The notes: generated by a model not told the origin, from the letters alone. A stretch of 8,322 bases of DNA from Desulfobulbaceae bacterium (GCA_024763115.1 JANTGB010000083.1:1-8322), one strand, 5' to 3'. Shown: positions 1-6,680, numbered from the stretch's first letter. Numbers and translations: made by a program.

Positions 1-12
1 GTAATTTAATTA

Positions 13-16
13 GAGG
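13..16 (+). promoter_or_regulatory. Ribosome binding site deciding the nuoM start
   Basis: GAGG lies 9 bases before ATG 26 but only 3 bases before the alternative ATG at 20. The spacing favours initiation at 26. Confidence 0.5.
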
Positions 17-25
17 TTAATGGTA

Positions 26-1540
26 ATGGATTTTCTAATAATGAACGAGGGGTTTCCCCTGTTGAGCGCATTGACATTCCTGCCCCTGGCCGGAGCGCTT
101 GTTCTGCTCATTCTTCCCGGAGAAAACCTGGCCAGGATGGGAGCGTTGCTCGTAACCGTAGCTGTTGCGGTCTTGTCTTTCCAGTTATATACCGGCTTTG
201 ATCCAAACACAGCTTTATATCAGTTTGGCGAGAATAAGGTATGGATACCGTCCCTGAACATAAATTATACTATGGGCATAGACGGCATAAGTCTTTTGCT
301 CGTCCTGTTAACCACCTTTATTATGCCCTTATGTGTTCTTGGTTCCTGGACATATATTAAAACCAGGGTCAAGGAATTCATGATAGCTCTGCTGGTTATG
401 GAAACCGCCATGATCGGCGTTTTCTGCGCCCTTGATTTCGCTCTTTTTTATATTCTCTGGGAAGCAATGCTTATCCCCATGTATCTCCTTATCGGCGTAT
501 GGGGCGGCCCGCGCAAGACCTATGCGTCAATTAAGTTTTTCCTGTATACCCTGGCCGGTTCGGTTATGCTCCTTGTAGCAATTATCGCTCTTTATCTCCA
601 TACCGGTTCATTTTCAATTCCGGCCATGATGGGACAGAATTACTCCGGCACGATGCAGACGTGGGTATTTCTTGCCTTTTTCCTGGCCTTTGCCATCAAG
701 GTTCCCATGTTTCCGTTTCATACCTGGTTACCGGCAGCCCATGTTGAAGCCCCTACTGCCGGCAGTGTTGTGCTTGCCAGCGTATTGCTGAAGATGGGTA
801 CCTATGGTTTTCTCCGCTTCTGTCTGCCTATAACACCACTGGCTACCATGACTCTGGCGCCCTATATTTTATATCTGTCGGTTGCCGGTATACTTTATGG
901 GGGACTGACTGCCCTGGGCCAGTCCGACATGAAAAAGCTTATTGCCTATTCTAGTGTCGGGCATATGGGCTTTGTTACTCTTGGAATTTTTGTTCTCAAC
1001 ACAAACGGGGTTGAGGGCTCGATATTGCAGATGATCAATCATGGCGTTACTACCGGCGCATTATTCCTCTGTGTCGGTATGATGTATGAAAGAACACATA
1101 GTCGCGAGTTGGCAGATCATTCCGGTGTAGCCAAGAATCTGCCGATTTTTGTTACATTTCTTACTATATTTTCATTATCATCACTTGCCTTCCCGGCAAC
1201 AAACGGGTTCGTCGGCGAGTTCCTGATTCTCGTCGGTGGCTTTACCAAAAATAAAATTATTGCCGGATTTGCCGTACCCGGAGCTCTCCTTGCTGCTGCT
1301 TACATGTTCAGATTGCTGGAGAAAGTATTGTTTCGCGGCCCAGGACGTCCTGATCTGGCTGATTTGAATATAAGGGAGATTGCGACCCTTGCGCCTTTAT
1401 TGGTATTTGTATTCTGGATCGGACTTGCGCCGGCACCTTTCATGAATGTTATGCATGCCTCTGTGGCTCATTTGCTTCATCAGGTCGATATTGCCCAGGT
1501 TGCTCATAATGCACCGATTACTGTTGCCTTGATTCCGTAG
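26..1540 (+). CDS. nuoM: NADH-quinone oxidoreductase subunit M (complex I antiporter-like subunit)
   Basis: This gene encodes an inner-membrane subunit of respiratory complex I that couples quinone reduction to proton translocation. The product is almost entirely hydrophobic, with about 14 predicted membrane segments, and its 504 residues match the usual NuoM length. Numbered from ATG 26, it carries the family's key charged residues: Glu146 in LWEAMLIPMY, Lys225 in FAIKVPMFPFHTWLPAAHVE and Lys256 in LLKMGTYG. The motif SDMKKLIAYSSVGHMG is also typical of the Mrp-antiporter-like fold. ATG 26 is preferred because GAGG at 13-16 lies 9 bases upstream; an in-frame ATG at 20 would be only 3 bases from it and would add two residues. 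nuoN follows after 42 bases, so the two are almost certainly co-transcribed. The upstream operon genes lie outside the window. Confidence 0.96.
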   Translation: MDFLIMNEGFPLLSALTFLPLAGALVLLILPGENLARMGALLVTVAVAVLSFQLYTGFDPNTALYQFGENKVWIPSLNINYTMGIDGISLLLVLLTTFIMPLCVLGSWTYIKTRVKEFMIALLVMETAMIGVFCALDFALFYILWEAMLIPMYLLIGVWGGPRKTYASIKFFLYTLAGSVMLLVAIIALYLHTGSFSIPAMMGQNYSGTMQTWVFLAFFLAFAIKVPMFPFHTWLPAAHVEAPTAGSVVLASVLLKMGTYGFLRFCLPITPLATMTLAPYILYLSVAGILYGGLTALGQSDMKKLIAYSSVGHMGFVTLGIFVLNTNGVEGSILQMINHGVTTGALFLCVGMMYERTHSRELADHSGVAKNLPIFVTFLTIFSLSSLAFPATNGFVGEFLILVGGFTKNKIIAGFAVPGALLAAAYMFRLLEKVLFRGPGRPDLADLNIREIATLAPLLVFVFWIGLAPAPFMNVMHASVAHLLHQVDIAQVAHNAPITVALIP

Positions 1541-1571
1541 TCAGGCCGACATAAAATTGATAACAGCTCGT

Positions 1572-1575
1572 AGGG
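1572..1575 (+). promoter_or_regulatory. Ribosome binding site of nuoN
   Basis: AGGG followed by a run of seven A residues leads into ATG 1583, giving 7-base spacing. It is well placed and supports the chosen start. Confidence 0.6.
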
Positions 1576-1582
1576 AAAAAAA

Positions 1583-2998
1583 ATGTTATTTGCTCCTGAG
1601 TTAGTACTTCTGCTAGGCAGTCTTTTGATTTTCTTCCTTTCTCTTGGTGAATCAGATGGAAAGGGCGCTAAGAATTTAGCCATGCTCTTAGGCTTGGCAA
1701 GTTCAGGGTTATGTTATGCAACCTTGTTCCAGCAGGGAAATTTATTTCTTGACGCGTATCGGATTGATTTATTTTCCCAGTTGTTTAAGCTTGTCATTTC
1801 TGTCGGACTCACCTGCGTTGTTATGTTCGGCGGTAATTTAAAAGGGCTTAACCAGAGAACAAGACCTGAATATTATATGTTTATGGTTTTAAGCTGTATG
1901 GGCCTGATGATGCTGGTCAGCAGCGTCGAGATAATCACTTTGTTTGTTGCCCTGGAATTATCATCATATTCATTATATCTGATGGTTCCCATGCGCGACG
2001 ATACTGGTGATATTCGTTTTCAGATGGAAGCTGCGATAAAATATATACTTTTTGGTGTTGTTGCAACCGGAGCCATGCTATATGGAATGAGTTATATATT
2101 CGGCTTAACCGGTTCAACTCACCTTTCAGTTATTGTCCCAAAAATGCAGGCAATGGCAGGGCAGCCTGCAGCTATGCTGGCAATAGCCCTGTTCATGTTC
2201 GGCTTTTTTTATAAACTTGCAGTCTTTCCCTTTCATTTCTGGGTACCTGACGTTTATCAGGGCGCTGCTAATGCCACAACCGCTTTTATTGCTTCCGTGC
2301 CTAAACTTGGCGCTGTTGCTCTTTTGATCCGTTTAACAACTTTTGTCGGTTCTGGAGATAACCACCTTATTGTTAATATGTTTATTGTCCTGGCCCTATG
2401 CTCTATGTTTTATGGAAATCTTTCCGCTTTGGTTCAGACTGATATCAAACGAATGCTTGGTTTTTCAGGTATTGCCCATGCCGGTTTTGTCCTGCTTGGC
2501 CTTTTGACCTTGAAGGAATCCGGATTTGCAACCTCAATGTATTATATTACCGGTTATGTGGTTATGAACCTTGCCTGCTTCCTGGTTATATGTAAAGTTT
2601 CACGTAGCGGTGAGAATGTCAGTATTGATGATTTGAGCGGTCTGCACAAAAGAGCTCCTCTCCTTGCGTTGACCTTGGGCATAGGGATGTTCGCTCTTGC
2701 CGGTATTCCTCCCTTTGTCGGCTTTATGGGTAAGTTTATGCTTCTGACCGGTGCCCTAAACGCCGGACATCTAACCTTGGTTATACTTGCCGCCATCAAT
2801 ACAGCGATTGCTATATATTATTATCTTTCCGTGGTACGGGTAGCATATTGTAATGCGCCTGAGGAAAGGCCGTCAGTATCAGTTGATCCTCTTACAGGAC
2901 TGGTCAGTGTGTTTCTGATGATTGTTATTATAGCTATGGGTGTGGCGCCTGCGCCTATACTTGAAATTGCCACTAATGCAGTACGAGCTATTTTTTAG
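1583..2998 (+). CDS. nuoN: NADH-quinone oxidoreductase subunit N (complex I antiporter-like subunit)
   Basis: This gene encodes the second antiporter-like membrane subunit of complex I seen here, acting in the inner membrane beside NuoM. The 471-residue product is polytopic and full length for NuoN. Conserved charged residues are visible: Glu125 in VALELSSYSLY, Lys211 in FYKLAVFPFHFWVPDVYQGA and Lys241 in SVPKLGAV. SALVQTDIKRMLGFSGIAHAG and LAGIPPFVGFMGKF are family-typical stretches. The start is supported by AGGG at 1572-1575, 7 bases upstream. nuoN is normally the last gene of nuo operons, and here it is followed by more than 2 kb with no convincing gene, consistent with the operon ending here. 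No strong intrinsic terminator directly follows the stop codon. Confidence 0.97.
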   Translation: MLFAPELVLLLGSLLIFFLSLGESDGKGAKNLAMLLGLASSGLCYATLFQQGNLFLDAYRIDLFSQLFKLVISVGLTCVVMFGGNLKGLNQRTRPEYYMFMVLSCMGLMMLVSSVEIITLFVALELSSYSLYLMVPMRDDTGDIRFQMEAAIKYILFGVVATGAMLYGMSYIFGLTGSTHLSVIVPKMQAMAGQPAAMLAIALFMFGFFYKLAVFPFHFWVPDVYQGAANATTAFIASVPKLGAVALLIRLTTFVGSGDNHLIVNMFIVLALCSMFYGNLSALVQTDIKRMLGFSGIAHAGFVLLGLLTLKESGFATSMYYITGYVVMNLACFLVICKVSRSGENVSIDDLSGLHKRAPLLALTLGIGMFALAGIPPFVGFMGKFMLLTGALNAGHLTLVILAAINTAIAIYYYLSVVRVAYCNAPEERPSVSVDPLTGLVSVFLMIVIIAMGVAPAPILEIATNAVRAIF

Positions 2999-3117
2999 TG
3001 ACTTGCCCTGAAAAGCTGTAATAAAAAACAAGAAACCAAAAAAGTTATTTTTTAACAAGGTATTTATATTAACTTCAAAGGCTTTTTGTCCCGGCAAATT
3101 CTAATCCCGTTTCAACA

Positions 3118-3273
3118 TTAGCGGGTTAAGTAGGTTTTCAAAAACGGCTGGTAATAAAAGAGTACATACCGTGAACTGATCTTGTACCCTGCCAAGTATG
3201 GCAAATACTTATGATCAGATTTCCTGATATATTCCAGATAGAGATAAGGGAATCCCCCTTTATTCTGTTTCAT
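3118..3273 (-). CDS. Doubtful 51-residue hypothetical ORF
   Basis: An ATG-initiated minus-strand frame of 51 codons encodes a basic, aromatic-rich peptide beginning MKQNKGGFPYLYLEYIRK and ending KTYLTR. I recognise no family, and no good Shine-Dalgarno sequence precedes the ATG. The same frame is also open upstream from 3292 to 3417, giving a hydrophobic, Trp-rich stretch followed by a basic segment; a single TAG at 3289-3291 separates the two. This could therefore be the decayed remains of a gene of about 100 codons, or chance. The 3176-3218 hairpins lie inside it, which argues slightly against coding. Confidence 0.15.
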   Translation of the reverse strand: MKQNKGGFPYLYLEYIRKSDHKYLPYLAGYKISSRYVLFYYQPFLKTYLTR

Positions 3274-3390
3274 CTTGTTTAATCCGAGCTACTCGTCTAG
3301 TTTAGTGCATCTCACCAGCTTTTTAGATTTTTGGCATATTTCATGTGTGGCCCAAAAACCGAATAACCCGCCACTCCAGAGAACCCACAG

Positions 3391-3415
3391 AAACCGTAGG
3401 CAAATACCGGTTTTT
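3391..3415 (+). terminator. Weak terminator-like hairpin downstream of nuoN
   Basis: AAACCG (3391-3396) pairs with CGGTTT (3408-3413), with two further pairs past a one-base bulge and a 6-base loop GGCAAA, and runs into a five-T tract. Most of the T tract is used in the stem and it lies about 390 bases after nuoN, so terminator function is only possible. Confidence 0.2.
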
Positions 3416-3441
3416 AATCATGAGCATTCGGCATCATGATT
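3416..3441. repeat. Perfect 8-bp inverted repeat
   Basis: AATCATGA (3416-3423) and TCATGATT (3434-3441) are exact reverse complements around a 10-base loop. It abuts the 3391-3415 hairpin. It could be an operator or RNA hairpin; nothing else indicates function. Confidence 0.35.
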
Positions 3442-3641
3442 CAGATTCGCCACATATTTATTCAGCATAGATCTGAGTTCTTAAAACTGCAGTCAATAAA
3501 ATAAGTGTTTGTGTGCAATAAAAATCTTTTCAAAAACATTCAAAATGTTATCTGTTTTATATTCATGGGGAATTTTATTACACAGCATATGAATATTTAC
3601 AAAAACATTTGTATCTTCAACAAAGCCTTTTTTCTTCCCTG

Positions 3642-3870
3642 GTAACTGCTCACAGGGCACCGCATATTCGGAGTCGAATTTTATGCCCTGTTTTTAAGGG
3701 TGCTTACCTCCGCGATCAGTCCGGCTTACGTATGACTAATACGTGCGCCGACCTGACCACGAAAACCTATCGGAGTCTCCCTCCGGTCGCTTACCTGCAC
3801 CCTGCAGGTAAGCGTAGAATCCGTCCAGTTACAAATACAGAGGCTTGCACTCATTTGGCGCTTACGGCCA
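3642..3870 (+). mobile_element. MITE-like repeat, copy 1 (diverged, with 102-bp insertion)
   Basis: This non-coding element begins GTAACTGCTCACAGGG. Its first 34 bases (3642-3675) are the exact reverse complement of 8257-8290, and 3772-3803 is the exact reverse complement of 8231-8262. Between these is an extra 102 bases (3676-3777) with TCGGAGTC at 3668-3675 and again at 3770-3777. The centre (about 3822-3831, CCAGTTACAAAT) and the following 40 bases resemble 4239-4285 of the 108-bp element, so the copy extends to about 3870; its far end is eroded and the right boundary is approximate. No transposase is present, so it would depend on one in trans. Confidence 0.6.
3676..3777 (+). repeat. Hairpin-bearing insertion inside repeat copy 1
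   Basis: These 102 bases are absent from the compact copy at 8171-8290 and end in a duplicated TCGGAGTC. They contain a small hairpin CCCT/AGGG (3686-3700) and a large imperfect one at 3716-3756: TCAG/CTGA outside, GGC/GCC in the middle, ACGTAT/ATACGT inside with loop GACTA. A diverged version occurs at 4671-4724. Confidence 0.5.
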
Positions 3871-3936
3871 TTGTCTAAACAATTTTTTGTTTTGATTTTT
3901 GGTAACTTCTCCATATATGGTGGCGGCACCCAAACC

Positions 3937-4042
3937 GTAGGTCTGATTGAGCGCATGTGTAGGGTGCATACCATGCACCAAAAAAATGATGCCGGAGCCG
4001 GGAATGGTGCGTGATAGGCACCTTACGCTCAAGCAGACCTAC
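3937..4042. repeat. 106-bp structured inverted repeat
   Basis: The ends 3937-3953 and 4026-4042 are inverted repeats matching at 16 of 17 positions (GTAGGTCTGATTGAGCG and its near complement). Between them lie GGTGCAT-ACC-ATGCACC (3963-3979) and GGTGC/GCACC (4006-4010, 4018-4022). The whole could fold as a branched cruciform. It is probably a separate small non-autonomous element or an intergenic palindromic repeat; no family name is claimed. Confidence 0.55.
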
Positions 4043-4108
4043 AGTTCAACAGGCGATCATTGTTGAGCTGCCGGAGGCCTCTTTTTTCAAGCGTAGCCTT
4101 GGAAAAAG
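4042..4108. repeat. Two adjacent long-stem hairpins
   Basis: 4042-4051 pairs with 4061-4070 (CAGTTCAACA with TGTTGAGCTG, nine Watson-Crick pairs and one G-T). Then 4081-4091 pairs with 4098-4108 around loop CGTAGC, ten Watson-Crick pairs and one G-T. The T6 tract at 4082-4087 lies inside the second stem. They could act as RNA structures or terminators, but there is no nearby gene to assign them to. Confidence 0.4.
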
Positions 4109-4172
4109 CTTAGAATCTTTAGGACTCTTTTTAGTACCTCCCTGAGGTGTGAAAGAGCCTTGGAGTAACTAA
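4104..4172 (+). repeat. Diverged direct repeat, copy A
   Basis: This segment aligns with 4813-4905: AGAAT, TTA, TCTTTT, AGTACC, CCTGAGG and TGAAAG occur in the same order. It contains a tight hairpin ACCTC-CCT-GAGGT (4136-4148). It is non-coding as far as I can see. Confidence 0.4.
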
Positions 4173-4185
4173 CTGTAAATAGTTT

Positions 4186-4293
4186 GTAACTACTCATGGG
4201 GTAAGCACCTAATGATTGCAAATCTCAATATTTGTAACCAGTTACAATTACAGGGGTTAGCGAAGTTATAGCGCTTACCCCATGAGTAGTTAC
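4186..4293. mobile_element. 108-bp MITE-like fold-back element with perfect 21-bp ends
   Basis: 4186-4206 and 4273-4293 are perfect 21-bp inverted repeats beginning GTAACTACTCATGGGG; the same 21 bases recur at 8171-8191. The reverse complement of 4233-4293 matches 8171-8231 with about 5 differences in 61 bases. The centre holds TGTAAC-CA-GTTACA (4233-4246). Only one half matches the 8171 copy, so this element appears to have two ends of the same type. It directly abuts the nuclease gene remnant and may have disrupted it. Confidence 0.7.
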
Positions 4294-4445
4294 CGTTGAC
4301 CTTGAATTCGATAATGTAAACTTTTCTCGCGAAATGGACAATCATGTCCAGTCTGCCGTTATTACTGCTTGTTTCCGGCCTGACATCCTGCCTAACGCCG
4401 TTAAACAAGCGATATTCAACCGAGTAGTAATAGCCTTTATACCCG
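4294..4445 (-). pseudogene. Remnant of a PD-(D/E)XK nuclease domain gene
   Basis: The minus strand encodes about 50 residues reading GYKGYYYSVEYRLFNGV, then NNGRLDMIVHFARKVYIIEF and KVNG. The pattern GRxD, about 12 residues, then ExK is the active-site signature of the PD-(D/E)XK domain found at the C-terminus of proteins with an N-terminal AAA-ATPase-like domain (Pfam AAA-ATPase_like plus PDDEXK_9). The likely catalytic Asp codon is at 4346-4348, Glu at 4307-4309 and Lys at 4301-4303. Both ends of the recognisable fragment coincide with repeat ends (GTTAC at 4446 and GTAAC at 4293), and the frame has a TGA just upstream in the repeat. The ATPase part and the C-terminal residues are not in the window. 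The frame stays open through the 108-bp element and stops near 4190, so a short chimeric peptide could be read, but I treat it as a dead fragment. Confidence 0.6.
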
Positions 4446-4487
4446 GTAACTGCTCACAGGGCACTGCATATTCGGAGCCTTCGTTTA

Positions 4488-4667
4488 GGGCTCGTTAATA
4501 AATAACTTACCATTTTCGCATCCTAACCGTATCACATCTTCAGCCGCTCTTCATGTCACAAAATGCTCAGCGTAGTTTTGCTATGCCTGCGGTTTTGTTC
4601 AATCAGATCGACTGAATCTGCAACACATTTAGGCGCGAAAAACACCAAGTTATTTTTTGCCGGGCCC
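4488..4667. mobile_element. 180-bp MITE-like element nested in repeat copy 2
   Basis: The ends are imperfect inverted repeats: GGGCTCGTTAATAAATAACT at 4488-4507 corresponds to the reverse complement of 4648-4667, GGGCCCGGCAAAAAATAACT. Over 21 bases 17 match, and similarity continues inward (TTTTCGC...CCTAA). The centre has a hairpin GCGTAG-TTTT-GCTATGC near 4570-4586. The ends differ from the GTAACT family, so it is a second, unrelated element. No transposase remnant was recognised and no clear target duplication is seen (flanks TTTA and TTTC). Confidence 0.6.
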
Positions 4668-4676
4668 TTTCCTCCG

Positions 4677-4724
4677 CGATAAGTCTGTCTTACATAGCTT
4701 TAGTATGCTGCGCCGGCCTTATCG
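4677..4724 (+). repeat. Second copy of the hairpin module
   Basis: CGATAAG (4677-4683) pairs with CTTATCG (4718-4724), and CATA (4693-4696) with TATG (4704-4707). The surrounding sequence aligns with 3711-3760 (CCTCCGCGAT, AGTC, CTTAC, GCGCCG). Stem positions differ from copy 1 in a way that partly keeps pairing. Confidence 0.45.
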
Positions 4725-4812
4725 CTTACATCTAAAGCATTTCTGAACAGTTTCGGATTGTGGTTGGAGTGGTTTTTAGCCTTTACCGGAAGAGTTACTA
4801 GCCTACCAAAAT

Positions 4813-4905
4813 GAAAGCGAACTAAGAATTTGTTATGATTCTTTTCAGTACCCCTCGAAGTCCAGCGCATACCTGAGGGATGAAAGTATCTTTATGCCGG
4901 AGATA
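4813..4905 (+). repeat. Diverged direct repeat, copy B
   Basis: This segment aligns with 4104-4172 but has about 16 extra bases in the middle. CCCTC (4852-4856) can pair with GAGGG (4875-4879), the position of the ACCTC/GAGGT stem in copy A, and AAGAAT/ATTCTT forms another stem near 4824-4843. From 4906 to 5030 I see only a short AT hairpin (4924-4938). Confidence 0.4.
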
Positions 4906-5032
4906 ACTATATTGATTCGAAAAAAACTTTTTAAGTTTATTGTCCTTTTGACAGCTTCTCAAGACCAAGGCACTGAATATCGAACTGTAAAGGGGGCTGA
5001 ATGGCAATAACCTTTCCGCAAGAACATTTTTT

Positions 5033-5041
5033 TGTTATTAT
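5033..5041 (+). promoter_or_regulatory. Possible extended -10 promoter for the exosortase gene
   Basis: TGTTATTAT matches the extended -10 pattern (TG, one base, then five of six bases of TATAAT), about 50 bases before the start codon. No good -35 is seen, as is usual for extended -10 promoters. The evidence is by motif only. Confidence 0.3.
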
Positions 5042-5091
5042 ACAAAGCAGCACATAAATAAGTCCCCATTTACTAAAATGAGAAATTATAT

Positions 5092-6618
5092 ATGCTTAAT
5101 AATTCAGTAGTCCAAAAAAACAATTTCCTTTATTTTCTATTTCTTCTGGCCTGTCTTACAGCCGGATTCTGGTCTGTCCTGCAAAAACTTGCTATCCGCT
5201 GGAGTTCCGGCGACAACAGCTATTGCTATCTGGTAGTTCCGCTTTTCCTCTATCTATGCTGGGATAAAAGTAAAAATTTCGATTTTACCGGGTTCAGCTG
5301 GAGTATGCTGGGCTTGATTCCCCTCCTACTGTCACTTGGCTTGATAATCGGTGGAGAACTTGCCTCGGTTGAGACTTTGCTTTTTCTCGGTATATGGGGC
5401 TGTCTGACCAGTCTGGCAATAACTCTGTATGGCCGGCGCAGCCGTCAGCTGTTTTTCCCTTTTCTTGTCCTGCTTTTTATTATCCCCCTGCCGCCCTTTT
5501 TAAATCGTCAGTTGACTTTTAAAATGAAAATGATGGCCAGTTCGCTCTCCGTTGAAATGCTCAGGATGGCCGGAGTATCAGTTCTCCAGGATGGTAACAT
5601 TATTGATCTTGGCATAAAAAAACTCCAGGTGGTTGATGCGTGCAGCGGCCTGCGTTACATAGCTTCAATGTTTTTAATGGCCCTGCTGATTGGTTACTTT
5701 TCCCTTAACAGACTGTGGAAGAAAATACTTCTTCTGCTCATGGTCTATCCCCTGTCAATCGCTGTTAACGGCCTGAGAATTTTCATTAGCGGTATTGCCA
5801 CAATAAAGGGCTATGATTTTGTTATTGAAGGGAAATATCATGATGCAGCCGGAATCTTAGCCTTTCTTGTTGCCGGTGCTATCCTGGTAATCTGTGCTGC
5901 TGTTATGCAGAAAATCGGATCCAAGAAGAAACTACGCATAATACATGACAGGGCGCCAAAGACAAAAGCCTTCATGCTCCCCCTGGTACTGACCATTATT
6001 TATTGTTCTCTTTTTATTGGTATAGGCTGGTCACTTAAGAATCTTTCCGCTGCCATGATAATTCCGCAGCGGACGACTTTTACCTCATTTCCTCTGACGA
6101 TCGGCGAATGGCAGGGTACCAGAAGTTATCTGGATCAAAAAATTCTAGATGCCTTATGGGCTGATGATTATGTGAGCGCCACATTTTCCAGGAAATCATC
6201 GGATAATACCATCCATTTGTTAATTCCCTATTACAAATATCAGGGAACAAGACACACAGCCCACGCTCCTCAGTCATGTCTGCTGGGCGGCGGCTGGGCC
6301 TTGATAAATTCAAAAGAAAAAACAGTTGATCCGTCCATTGGGCAAAAAATGCAAATCAGAATTATGGAAATGCATAAAGGGGATGCAAAAATGCTGGCCG
6401 GCTACTTTTTTTTCCAGCGGGGTAGAGTTATCACCAGCCCCTGGTTAAACAAATTATACCTTATCCAGGATGCTCTGCAACGGCGGAGAACCGATGGAGC
6501 CCTGGTCAGAGTGGAAATTTCTATTCCTTCCGGCCGGAACATCCATACAGCTGAAAAAATGTTAATTGAATTTGTTCGTAATCTTCGCCCTCTGCTACCG
6601 AAATATATTCCTGAATAG
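5092..6618 (+). CDS. Exosortase with fused C-terminal EpsI domain
   Basis: This gene encodes an integral-membrane transpeptidase-like enzyme predicted to cleave C-terminal sorting signals of the PEP-CTERM type on exported proteins. The N-terminal half (about residues 11-275) has roughly eight membrane segments and the exosortase catalytic triad: Cys184 in VDACSGLRY, Arg229 in AVNGLRIF and His250 in GKYHDAAG. After another membrane segment (about 294-314) comes a periplasmic-type EpsI domain with HAPQSCLLGGGW (His391, Cys396). The length of 508 residues fits a fusion; stand-alone exosortases are near 300. The fusion resembles XrtD-type (VPLPA-CTERM) enzymes, but I cannot fix the subtype without the target proteins. 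ATG 5092 has a weak GAGA 8 bases upstream. The next gene, 62 bases downstream, starts exopolysaccharide synthesis, the usual partner function. Confidence 0.93.
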   Translation: MLNNSVVQKNNFLYFLFLLACLTAGFWSVLQKLAIRWSSGDNSYCYLVVPLFLYLCWDKSKNFDFTGFSWSMLGLIPLLLSLGLIIGGELASVETLLFLGIWGCLTSLAITLYGRRSRQLFFPFLVLLFIIPLPPFLNRQLTFKMKMMASSLSVEMLRMAGVSVLQDGNIIDLGIKKLQVVDACSGLRYIASMFLMALLIGYFSLNRLWKKILLLLMVYPLSIAVNGLRIFISGIATIKGYDFVIEGKYHDAAGILAFLVAGAILVICAAVMQKIGSKKKLRIIHDRAPKTKAFMLPLVLTIIYCSLFIGIGWSLKNLSAAMIIPQRTTFTSFPLTIGEWQGTRSYLDQKILDALWADDYVSATFSRKSSDNTIHLLIPYYKYQGTRHTAHAPQSCLLGGGWALINSKEKTVDPSIGQKMQIRIMEMHKGDAKMLAGYFFFQRGRVITSPWLNKLYLIQDALQRRRTDGALVRVEISIPSGRNIHTAEKMLIEFVRNLRPLLPKYIPE

Positions 6619-6680
6619 GAAAAACATTGTCTCAGGCAATTATCTCCTGATTTCCTGAATCTCTGAATCTAAAACAATAA

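Larger units (their letters stand above)
2999..3641. other. Gene-poor interval after nuoN with small hairpins
   Basis: This AT-rich stretch has no convincing gene. Visible structures are AAGTAT/ATACTT around a 5-base loop (3194-3210), overlapped by the alternative stem TGCCA/TGGCA (3190-3203) and enclosed by CTGATC/GATCAG (3176-3181, 3213-3218); a terminator-like hairpin at 3391-3415; and a perfect 8-bp stem at 3416-3441. A doubtful minus-strand ORF occupies 3118-3273. The rest, including about 3442-3641, shows nothing I can name. Confidence 0.5.
4446..4798 (+). mobile_element. MITE-like repeat, copy 2 (diverged, interrupted by another element)
   Basis: 4446-4479 matches 3642-3675 at 32 of 34 bases. 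After the nested 180-bp element, 4671-4724 resembles the hairpin insertion of copy 1. A plausible far end, TTTACC...GAGTTAC, lies at 4782-4798 and resembles the CTTACCCC...GTAGTTAC end at 4274-4293; this boundary is tentative. No coding potential is apparent. Confidence 0.45.

Noticed and set aside
3609..3878. Plus-strand open frame of 89 codons
   Set aside because: It lies almost entirely inside repeat copy 1 and its hairpin insertion, has no ribosome site and no protein-like pattern; its openness follows from the repeat sequence.
3870..3888. ATTGT/ACAAT stem followed by six T residues, resembling a terminator
   Set aside because: The stem is only 5 bp and AT-rich, with no gene upstream to end; too weak to annotate.
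3911..3920. CCATATATGG palindrome
   Set aside because: A 10-bp palindrome in AT-rich DNA can arise by chance and is not near a gene start.
3726..3974. Minus-strand open frame of 82 codons
   Set aside because: It spans repeat copy 1 and the edge of the 3937 palindrome, with no recognisable domain.
4186..4408. Calling the minus-strand frame an intact gene
   Set aside because: Only part of it is nuclease-like; the rest is read through the 108-bp element, there is no ATPase part, and the start would be a TTG inside a domain.
3642..4905. CRISPR array or integron attC sites
   Set aside because: The repeats are not regularly spaced, differ in length and orientation, and no cas or integrase gene is present; the GTTAC/GTAAC ends do not form the R''/L''-L'/R' layout of attC.
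4948..4953. Perfect TTGACA, a possible -35 box
   Set aside because: No acceptable -10 hexamer lies 16-19 bases downstream; the extended -10 at 5033-5041 is a better candidate.
4822..5007. Minus-strand open frame of 61 codons
   Set aside because: It overlaps the non-coding direct repeat copy B, has no recognised motif and no good start; probably chance.
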